DNA of 8,483 nucleotides from Nitrospirae bacterium RBG_13_39_12 (lineage in GTDB: Bacteria; Nitrospirota; Thermodesulfovibrionia; Thermodesulfovibrionales; SM23-35), in assembly GCA_001805125.1 (NCBI GenBank), contig MHEF01000075.1, forward strand, positions 7,139 through 15,621. The letters are read 5' to 3'. How positions within the stretch are numbered: the stretch's first letter is position 1; every line of letters starts with the position of its first letter. The notes under the pieces were generated by a model. That model saw only the letters and a list, made by a program, of their open reading frames with translations, was not told where the DNA came from and made no database searches. A program made the translations under genes and the position numbers. Positions 1 through 5,082 of the stretch are shown here, one piece after another.

Positions 1-448
1 TTATTTCAAGTGCTTTTTCAAGGATAAGTTTCATTACAGTATCGATCGGTTCTCCTGAATCGAGTTTGGATAGCAAGCTAAAAATAATTTGTTGGTTCTC
101 GAGTATCTTAAGGGCTTCTATACTTGTCCTTTTCTGTTTCTCGATAATTCCCCAGAGAAGCCTTGCACCTGTTCCTTCTATAACCTCTATTGTGTTTGCA
201 CAGGATAATCGTATTTCACCGCTAAGATTAAGGTCCCCTGTTAAATTTACAATCATTTCAGGGTTGGTAGTAATGAGTGAATTTATATCCTTAAAAACAG
301 GGATATCCCATTTTTTTGCTAGGATTGCTCCTGGTGCATCTTTTTTCTTTTCGTAGATTCCTACAATCTTTGTGTTAGGGTCTTCCCGCAGCAGAGAGAT
401 AAGAGCACTGCCGCCTATATTTCCGCCTGCAATTGCCAGCTTAACCAT
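1..448 (-). CDS. Partial Rossmann-fold N-terminal protein, probably a sensor/signalling protein (C-terminus beyond window)
   Basis: An open frame starts at the ATG at 448 and runs without a stop for 149 codons to the left edge. Residues 1-100 look like a dinucleotide-binding Rossmann domain: the start reads MVKLAIAGGNIGGSAL, a glycine-rich turn after the first strand, followed by strands such as KIVGIYEK and EMIVNLTG. Residues about 100-125 are charged and helical, like a signalling linker, and residues 125-149 (ending in an LILEKALEI helix) resemble the first helix of a GAF domain. The GAF reading is an inference, since the domain is cut off. The start overlaps the end of the receiver/HD-GYP gene by eight bases. 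No Shine-Dalgarno is visible, and the only upstream in-frame codons before a TGA contain no ATG, GTG or TTG, so translational coupling is likely. Function unknown; a two-component or GAF sensor working with its neighbour is the best guess. Confidence 0.82.
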   Translation of the reverse strand, partial: MVKLAIAGGNIGGSALISLLREDPNTKIVGIYEKKKDAPGAILAKKWDIPVFKDINSLITTNPEMIVNLTGDLNLSGEIRLSCANTIEVIEGTGARLLWGIIEKQKRTSIEALKILENQQIIFSLLSKLDSGEPIDTVMKLILEKALEI

Positions 449-1445
449 ATAGGCTATAAGTATTATCTGCCGGTGAACCCATCATCTCAAGAAAGTATCC
501 AAGAAGTTCCGGGTCCCATTGTCCTTTATCCCGTTCTGAGTTCATGGTTTCAAGTGTGCCATGAGCTGATTTATGATCGCGATATGGACGAACTGATACC
601 ATAGCATCAAAGGAATCCACAATAGAGAGAACCCTTGCCATAAGCGGGATGTCCTTTTCACCGAGCCTGTCAGGATAGCCTTTCCCGTCCCAGCGTTCAT
701 GATGATGCCGTATGGCAGGAAGTATTTTCCTCATGGAAAAGAGTGGTTGGCATATTTCCTCGCCAAGTACCACATGTCTTTTTATTACATCTGCCTCTTC
801 TTCTGTCAGGGCTCCGGGTTTGCATAGTAATGAAGCACTAAGGCATATTTTACCTATATCATGAAGTATCCCGGCTTTTTTCATCTCTTCCTGATTCTTT
901 TGATTGATACCGAGAAATGACACGAAATCTGCTGAGAGTTTACTAACTCTTGTTGAATGCCCTTTTGTATAAGGGTCTCTTGCCTCCATTGTAACAATCA
1001 GAGTTAGTATAATGCTTTCAGAGTCGTCAAGCTCCTCCTGAAGAGCCTTAACTTTCAATAATGATTTTATTTTAAGTATGAGTTCAGAGTTGTCAAATGG
1101 TTTACTGATGAAATCATCTGCCCCTGATTCAAGGCCTTTAATTCTGCTTTTTTGATCTGCCAGAGCTGATAGAAGTATTACAGGGAAGAAACGTTTTCCT
1201 GATATGTCCTTGAGTTTTAAGCATAATTCGAAACCGTCTGCACCTGGAACAGTAACATCGAGTATTGCAAGATCAGGAAGGTGTTGTTTGAATGTCTCAA
1301 TAGCATCACCCGACCCGGAGGCAGTATAAACCCTGAGCCCTTCTTTAAAAAAAACATCTTCCATTGCCTTAAGGTTGGACTTAAAATTGTTCACAACCAG
1401 AATGGAAGATTGTTCCTCCTTAATAAGGCCTGTAAATGGACCCAT
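441..1445 (-). CDS. Response regulator receiver domain fused to HD-GYP phosphodiesterase, atypical receiver
   Basis: 334 residues, cytosolic. Residues 14-132 form a CheY-like receiver: strand ILVV, phospho-acceptor D63 (LAILDVTVPGADG), S93, and K115 in the ISKP motif. The two acidic residues that normally follow the first strand are N19 and N20, so the Mg-binding pair is absent. Residues about 145-325 form an HD-GYP domain: E154, H163 (KGHSTR), H195-D196 with K199 (HDIGK), H224, H248-H249-E250, GKGYP at 254-258, and D277/D280. This family hydrolyses cyclic di-GMP to pGpG or GMP, so the effector half looks active while its phosphorylation control is doubtful. A sigma70-like promoter lies just upstream. 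An AAGGAGG at 1415-1421 lies inside the frame, so a later start near residue 15 (ATT or CTG) cannot be excluded. It probably forms a pair with the overlapping Rossmann/sensor gene. Confidence 0.95.
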   Translation of the reverse strand: MGPFTGLIKEEQSSILVVNNFKSNLKAMEDVFFKEGLRVYTASGSGDAIETFKQHLPDLAILDVTVPGADGFELCLKLKDISGKRFFPVILLSALADQKSRIKGLESGADDFISKPFDNSELILKIKSLLKVKALQEELDDSESIILTLIVTMEARDPYTKGHSTRVSKLSADFVSFLGINQKNQEEMKKAGILHDIGKICLSASLLCKPGALTEEEADVIKRHVVLGEEICQPLFSMRKILPAIRHHHERWDGKGYPDRLGEKDIPLMARVLSIVDSFDAMVSVRPYRDHKSAHGTLETMNSERDKGQWDPELLGYFLEMMGSPADNTYSLYG

Positions 1446-1451
1446 GGAAAG

Positions 1452-1481
1452 ATTAAAACATCAGGAAGGCTATTTTGTCAA
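1452..1481 (-). promoter_or_regulatory. Sigma70-like promoter, possibly giving a leaderless mRNA
   Basis: Read on the minus strand, TTGACA (1481-1476, six of six consensus) is followed after 18 bases by TTTAAT (1457-1452, five of six). Seven bases beyond the -10 box is the A of the ATG at 1445, so transcription would start at or within a base or two of the start codon of the receiver/HD-GYP gene. No Shine-Dalgarno precedes that ATG, which agrees with a leaderless transcript. Confidence 0.6.
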
Positions 1482-1534
1482 GAAAATTATTTTATAATAG
1501 CGTGTTACATTGAATAGTTAATCTTATTCTTAAA

Positions 1535-1753
1535 TTATATCAGCCTTAGACCAGCATAATAACAACAACTTTCATTATTAAAGTCATTTATAAATGTCCT
1601 GTCTATCCCGTCTTCGAACAATACCCTTACAAGGCATAATCCGCCTGGCAGGGTTGAATGTTTTTCTTCAATAACTTCTCCATCGCCCCATGAACTATAA
1701 TTTATGTGCCTGACCACATCGCCAACTTTAAGATAAAGTCTATGTATAAGCAT
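1535..1753 (-). CDS. Small DUF3553-like protein, function unknown
   Basis: 72 residues. The frame is open up to 1858, but I choose the ATG at 1753 for three reasons: AAGGA (1766-1762) lies eight bases before it, the recognisable domain begins six residues later, and the upstream extension is encoded by an inverted-repeat arm. The sequence LKVGDVVRH...SWGDGEVIEE...VRVLFEDG..RTF resembles the DUF3553 / small beta-barrel (Tudor- or SH3-like) pattern of glycine-rich VGD.VRH, WG.G.V and V.F..G. Related modules occur at the C-terminus of UvrD/PcrA helicases and as free small proteins; a nucleic-acid or protein-binding role is possible but not shown. The end carries two adjacent cysteines (residues 63-64) and a tyrosine pair. 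No signal peptide or membrane segment. It stands alone, 89 bases before the HD-GYP gene, which has its own promoter. Confidence 0.72.
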   Translation of the reverse strand: MLIHRLYLKVGDVVRHINYSSWGDGEVIEEKHSTLPGGLCLVRVLFEDGIDRTFINDFNNESCCYYAGLRLI

Positions 1754-1761
1754 ATATAGAG

Positions 1762-1766
1762 TCCTT
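1762..1766 (-). promoter_or_regulatory. Shine-Dalgarno deciding the start of the DUF3553-like gene
   Basis: AAGGA on the minus strand, eight bases before the ATG at 1753. The first ATG of the open frame, at 1858, has no comparable site, so this places the start at 1753. Confidence 0.65.
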
Positions 1767-1779
1767 AATCCTATAAACC

Positions 1780-2039
1780 TTAACCCGAAAAATGCAGTTA
1801 GATTTAAAGCTGGTAGGCACATATGCATTAAAATCTCTTGAATGCAGAATTTGCGCATACATGGTTATTTAAACGATATGAATGAAAACGTGCATGTTAT
1901 ATGAGTCATTAAACCGCTCACAAAGGTGCTGTCCGCCTCGGCGGATTCCCGCCTTGGTCGGGTCGCCGAGGCGACGCTGAGGAGAACTCAAGAGCTTTTG
2001 CTTCACATATGCCTACCGTGAATTGCATTTTCGGGTTAA
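1780..2039. repeat. About 260-bp diverged inverted-repeat element with TTAA at both ends (MITE-like)
   Basis: The left arm (1780-1843) and the reverse complement of the right arm (1986-2039) match in three blocks in the same order. The outermost block is TTAACCCGAAAA(A)TGCANTT, 18 of 19 positions with one gap. The middle block is GGTAGGCA, 8 of 8 (1812-1819 and 2010-2017). The inner block is AAAANCTCTTGANT, 12 of 14. The middle and inner blocks are separated by exactly ten bases in both arms. The left arm has about nine extra bases between its outer and middle blocks. The interior holds the GC-rich foldback cluster at 1932-1975 and no gene. The outer ends are both TTAA, which could contain a TA or TTAA target duplication. 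It may be a decayed non-autonomous element or a very long hairpin in a leader; I recognise no named family. Confidence 0.5.
1932..1975. repeat. GC-rich foldback cluster with competing hairpins
   Basis: In an AT-rich spacer this 44-base stretch is strongly GC-rich. It can fold in two ways. One is a long hairpin pairing CGCCTCGGCG (1934-1943) with CGCCGAGGCG (1964-1973), ten of ten, with an inner CCCG/CGGG pairing (1948-1951 with 1959-1962). The other is two short hairpins: TCCGCC-TC-GGCGGA (1932-1945) and GTCGCC-GA-GGCGAC (1962-1975). No T-run follows on either strand, so it does not look like an intrinsic terminator. The string GGATTCCCGC inside it is shared with the repeat at 8402-8431, which suggests a dispersed palindromic repeat. 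Confidence 0.7.
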
Positions 2040-2089
2040 TCAATTGAGTTATATCCCTTCTCCAGAATATTTTGGACATCAATGATACC

Positions 2090-2908
2090 TTATCTAATAT
2101 AGTACCCGTAAATACTATATATAAAATGTCCCTCTATTGTATAAGCTTCCATCCCCCATTCATCTGGTAGAGGCCAGTACGGCTCTCCGTCTCTCAGCGC
2201 TTTTATTGCAGCATCATCAAGATTTTTGTGACCTGAAGTCCTTACAAGTTCAACAGTACCCAATTTGCCGTTTTTCTTTATGATGAATTTTATAATCAGA
2301 TCCCCATAGATTCCTTTTGCTGCAGCATCAGGAGGATAAAACCAGATACTTTCTATTCGCTCTTTCAACTTTTTGTTATAGATCATGAATCTGTAATCCT
2401 TTGTGTCGAATGTAAGTTTCGTATCTTTCTTTTCACTATCTTTTTTTTCGATGTCCCTTTTTGCAATATCACCAATGACCCCTTTATCAAATAGTCTTTC
2501 TCTTATAGGGGGGCTTAACTTGTCAGAACCCTCAAAAGCCCTTTTATTTATTGGTTCTCCTTCTGTACCCTGGCTTGGAGAAACGGGTGAGGATGGAGTC
2601 TCTGGCTGAAGAGCCTCTTTCCCGGTAGATGGCAGATGTGAAAGGGGAGTAGTTCCGCCTTTCTCAGATGACCTTTTGTAGCTTGGTGCAGGCGTAACAG
2701 GTTTTTGTTGGGTATGAGGTGATGACTTCCCTTCGGAAAAAGCAGGAGTAGAGCGTTTTTGAGAAAAAAGTTCATCAGGAGACACAAGCCTTGTAAAGAA
2801 CTCCCCGCCTGGTTTTTTTTCTTTTACAACAGGGATAAAGAGCAAGACGGCAATAATGAACAGGGTATGTAAAGCAAAAGAATAGGAAAGAAATCTATTT
2901 AAACTCAA
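2090..2908 (-). CDS. TonB-family energy transducer-like protein
   Basis: 272 residues with the layout of TonB. There is a short cytosolic N-terminus, one membrane segment at about residues 8-28 (FALHTLFIIAVLLFIPVV), and a long Pro/Ser/Lys-rich periplasmic spacer at about 30-165. A TonB C-terminal domain follows at about 170-270, with WFYPPDAAAKGIYGDL, then V.L.RTSG...LDDAAIKALR, then PYWPLP. The family links the inner-membrane proton-motive force, through ExbB/ExbD, to outer-membrane receptors or related tasks. No exbB, exbD or receptor gene is in this window, so its partner is unknown. The start is TTG at 2908, overlapping the preceding stop as TTGA. No ATG, GTG or better-placed start lies nearby and no strong Shine-Dalgarno is seen, so coupling to the upstream gene is likely. 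The spacer holds charged blocks (KKDSEKKD) common in such linkers. Confidence 0.88.
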   Translation of the reverse strand: MSLNRFLSYSFALHTLFIIAVLLFIPVVKEKKPGGEFFTRLVSPDELFSQKRSTPAFSEGKSSPHTQQKPVTPAPSYKRSSEKGGTTPLSHLPSTGKEALQPETPSSPVSPSQGTEGEPINKRAFEGSDKLSPPIRERLFDKGVIGDIAKRDIEKKDSEKKDTKLTFDTKDYRFMIYNKKLKERIESIWFYPPDAAAKGIYGDLIIKFIIKKNGKLGTVELVRTSGHKNLDDAAIKALRDGEPYWPLPDEWGMEAYTIEGHFIYSIYGYYIR

Positions 2909-3996
2909 CTCAAGAATTTCCCGAAAAGCTTTATATACTCTTTAATGCCCAAGCTGTTCCTGTCTTTCCTGAGCCAAAGCCTTATAGATGCCTCCTGAAC
3001 CTCTGACCTTTTATGTAAAGCAACGAATTTCTCAGCAGATGCATCATCTTTAAAAAAATATCTCCTGAGTTTATCCATCAGTGAAAATCTCCTCTGAAAC
3101 CTGTCCTTCCACATCTTCTTATAATTACCCGCTTTCCCTTCAATTACAGCCCTTGCAGCAAGCTCTCCTGCCTTCATTGCATAATAAATACCTTCATAAG
3201 TCAGAGGCAGCACCTGACCTGCTGAATCCCCGGCAAATATAACCTTGCCTTTATTAAATAAGTCACCTTTCCATAAGGGAATTCTATATACCCTCCTCTG
3301 TTTTCCTGACATTATTCCCCTTCTTTCTTTGAATGTTTTAAAAAGGGAATTTATTTTCCCTTGCAAGACACAACCTGTGCCTGCTGAAACACCCTCTGCT
3401 GCAGGAAAAATCCATGAATAAAAGCCAGGTGCATGCGATGAGCCGAACCAGAACTCGCAGAACTCAGGCTCAACTCCCTGTATCAACTCTGAGACTGTAA
3501 AAATTGATTGAGATGGTTTAATCCCGAGAGCTGTCCTGACTCTGGAGTTCACGCCATCAGAAGCAATAATATATTCAGAGATTATCTGTGTTTCAACACC
3601 CCCGACGGAAGCCTCAACTTTGTATTTTGTATCTTCTATAACCCGAATACATTCCCCTTCTATGACTTTTACCCCTTCTTTTTCTGCTGCATTTCTAAGG
3701 ACTTTATCAAACTCTCCCCGTTTAACGATTGCAAGATTTCCGCCTCTTAACTCAACATCAATCTTCTCGCCCTTTGGCGAGACAAGCCTGATACAATGCA
3801 CTTCTTTTTTTATAAGTGTTTTGGGAATGTTGAATTCATCGAACGCACTTGGAGAAACTCCCCCGCCACAAGGCTTTACAAAAGAAAGATTCTTTTCAAG
3901 CAGGATTACATCAATCTTGTTCCCTGCGAGAATCCTTGCAGCGGTGGAACCTGAAGGCCCACTACCTACAATAAGAACTTTAGCATGCAACCTCAT
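2905..3996 (-). CDS. FAD-dependent oxidoreductase of the geranylgeranyl reductase family
   Basis: 363 residues, close to the usual size of the family. The N-terminal FAD-binding Rossmann fold shows VLIVGSGPSGSTAA (GxGxxG at 11-16) and acidic E34 at the end of the second strand for the ribose. PCGGG at 42-46 is typical of geranylgeranyl-reductase-like flavoproteins. The second FAD site reads ASDGVNSRVR (146-154), and the third, FAGDSAG (255-260), is followed by the PLTYEGIYYAMKAG helix. These enzymes saturate isoprenoid double bonds in lipids, quinones or chlorophyll side chains; the substrate here is unknown. No signal peptide, though an association with the membrane surface is likely for a lipid substrate. 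The ATG at 3996 lies five residues before the first strand; only a weak, distant AGG precedes it. It forms an overlapping pair with the TonB-like gene, with no obvious functional reason. Confidence 0.9.
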   Translation of the reverse strand: MRLHAKVLIVGSGPSGSTAARILAGNKIDVILLEKNLSFVKPCGGGVSPSAFDEFNIPKTLIKKEVHCIRLVSPKGEKIDVELRGGNLAIVKRGEFDKVLRNAAEKEGVKVIEGECIRVIEDTKYKVEASVGGVETQIISEYIIASDGVNSRVRTALGIKPSQSIFTVSELIQGVEPEFCEFWFGSSHAPGFYSWIFPAAEGVSAGTGCVLQGKINSLFKTFKERRGIMSGKQRRVYRIPLWKGDLFNKGKVIFAGDSAGQVLPLTYEGIYYAMKAGELAARAVIEGKAGNYKKMWKDRFQRRFSLMDKLRRYFFKDDASAEKFVALHKRSEVQEASIRLWLRKDRNSLGIKEYIKLFGKFLS

Positions 3997-4064
3997 TTAT
4001 TACAGAAAAGAACCTAAAAAAATGAAATTAAACAAAACAATGGAACAGAGACTTAATTGACACG

Positions 4065-4140
4065 AAAAAACACCCCTTCACTGTTTTCCCATTCCCCTAT
4101 TTATCTTTTAAAATCAAAACCCCGGCGGGAATGGACAGTG
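4065..4140 (-). terminator. Possible terminator: long imperfect inverted repeat over the end of the JAB gene
   Basis: On the minus strand CACTGT-CCATTCCC (4140-4127) pairs with GGGAATGG (4096-4089) and, after a four-base bulge, ACAGTG (4084-4079): 14 pairs enclosing a 30-base loop. A run of six T (4070-4065) follows eight bases after the stem. The stop codon of the JAB gene (4116-4114) is in the loop and its last residues are encoded in the stem. The distance to the T-run and the large loop are not typical of an intrinsic terminator, so this may instead be a palindromic repeat or an mRNA 3'-end structure. Confidence 0.4.
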
Positions 4141-4620
4141 TATCTGTGCCCGTTTTACCGAGGTTGAACCGTTAAGAAAATGGGCAGATATTTTGAAGAA
4201 GAAATCACTGACAGAACCTGATATTGTACCGTCCCTATTTTCTCCCCACGGCATGGTCTTTTCATTATTATTGATAGCAACTATAAGGTATACATTGTCA
4301 GGAACCATTCCTTTTTTGTCTTCCGGACTCGGGATCGGAAGTCCTTTTGTTGGACCAAACTGAGTATGAGAGTGGAAATCGCCAATTTTCTGTAACTTGT
4401 CGAACCTGGCTAATATTGGTTCTATCTTCTTATGGTTCTTATCAGTATAGATAACACCCTTGTGTTTTCTGTTGGCTGCCTGAACACTGAACGCATGCTC
4501 GATTATAAAACGGTCTTCAAGTTTGTAACCGAGTAGAAAACCCAGACATTCTTTTTTATAAACCTCTGCAGAACTCAGGAGGATATCGAAAAAAGCATTC
4601 TCCGATAAATATACGCGCAT
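4114..4620 (-). CDS. JAB/MPN (JAMM) metalloprotease-like protein
   Basis: 168 residues, a single cytosolic domain. The JAMM zinc site is complete: E24 in ECLGFLLG, H83 and H85 in GDFHSH, S98 and D101 in SPED. Between the second His and the Asp there are 15 residues, against about 10 in the standard HxHx(10)D motif, so the active-site loop carries an insert of about five residues (TQFGPTKGLPIP). Members of the family cleave isopeptide or peptide bonds, for instance removing C-terminal extensions from ubiquitin-like sulfur carriers; no carrier, E1-like or cysteine-synthesis gene is present here, so the substrate is unknown. The ATG at 4620 follows AAGGGG at ten bases, which overlaps the end of the stress-protein gene seven bases away. 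It is the last gene of the six-gene cluster. Its last residues (CPFPPGF) are encoded in an inverted repeat. Confidence 0.85.
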   Translation of the reverse strand: MRVYLSENAFFDILLSSAEVYKKECLGFLLGYKLEDRFIIEHAFSVQAANRKHKGVIYTDKNHKKIEPILARFDKLQKIGDFHSHTQFGPTKGLPIPSPEDKKGMVPDNVYLIVAINNNEKTMPWGENRDGTISGSVSDFFFKISAHFLNGSTSVKRAQIHCPFPPGF

Positions 4621-4627
4621 GGTTATT

Positions 4628-5080
4628 TTACCCCTTGTAAATTGAAATCCTTACAGTAAGAACCGGACATGGTGCAAATCTTACAACCTGCGATGCAGTA
4701 CTTCCAAAAAGTACCCTGTCTATGCCCTTTCTGCTATGAGACCCCATTACTATGAGATCTATTTTGTTATCTTTGACGAATTGTACTATCACTTCATGTG
4801 GAATACCTGTGAGAACCTTGCGCTCTATATCCTTAAAGCCACGCAGTTCTTCCGAAGCATAACTCTCAAGTTCTTTCTGGGCACTTTTTTCCAAATCCTT
4901 ATATACTTCGTCCAGTGATGTATGCGGAACATACCAACCTGTAACATTGTATATAGTATGGACAACATGAACAATGTGCAGCTTTGCTCCATAACGTTTA
5001 GACAAATCAACTGCGTAGTTCAAGGCATTTGATGATCCTTCAGAAAAATCGGTTGGAAAAAGTATACTCTTAATTTCCAT
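4628..5080 (-). CDS. Universal stress protein, UspA family
   Basis: 150 residues, the normal size for a single-domain Usp. The start MEIKSILFPTDFSEGSSNAL is the classic first strand with its conserved Asp (D11) and helix. LHIVHVV forms the next strand. The nucleotide-binding region reads IDLIVMGSHSRKG...LFGSTASQVVR..PCPVLTV (108-142). In the usual G-2x-G-9x-G(S/T) ATP motif the second Gly is replaced by S116 (GSHS), while G126-S127 are kept, so ATP binding is plausible but not certain. I choose the ATG at 5080 because GGGAGG lies seven bases before it and the fold starts there; the longer open frame to 5152 only overlaps the preceding gene. The start is two bases after the GalT-like stop and its ribosome site lies in that gene's end, so expression is coupled to the cluster. 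Confidence 0.93.
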   Translation of the reverse strand: MEIKSILFPTDFSEGSSNALNYAVDLSKRYGAKLHIVHVVHTIYNVTGWYVPHTSLDEVYKDLEKSAQKELESYASEELRGFKDIERKVLTGIPHEVIVQFVKDNKIDLIVMGSHSRKGIDRVLFGSTASQVVRFAPCPVLTVRISIYKG

Positions 5081-5082
5081 TT

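Larger units (their letters stand above)
1754..2089. other. 336-base non-coding stretch between the TonB-like and DUF3553-like genes
   Basis: This stretch is almost filled by the TTAA-ended inverted-repeat element and its GC-rich core. The remainder is the 50 bases after the TonB-like stop codon and the Shine-Dalgarno region of the DUF3553-like gene. I see no convincing terminator after the TonB-like gene, no clear -35/-10 pair for the DUF3553-like gene and no RNA gene. Confidence 0.6.

Noticed and set aside
1754..1858. 35-residue N-terminal extension of the DUF3553-like gene starting at 1858
   Set aside because: It is encoded largely by an arm of the inverted-repeat element, has no ribosome site and looks unlike the domain that follows. 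The ATG at 1753 has AAGGA at eight bases.
1932..1975. Intrinsic terminator for the TonB-like gene
   Set aside because: The hairpins are strong, but no T-run follows on the minus strand and the structure is more than 110 bases past the stop codon.
2548..2787. 79-residue minus-strand frame inside the TonB-like gene
   Set aside because: It is an alternative frame of the low-complexity proline-rich spacer, with no domain or ribosome site.
3997..4064. Promoter for the flavoprotein gene (TTTAAT-like box before 3996)
   Set aside because: A TTTAAT is present, but the best -35 match at a suitable distance, TTAAGT, is only three of six, so I do not list it.
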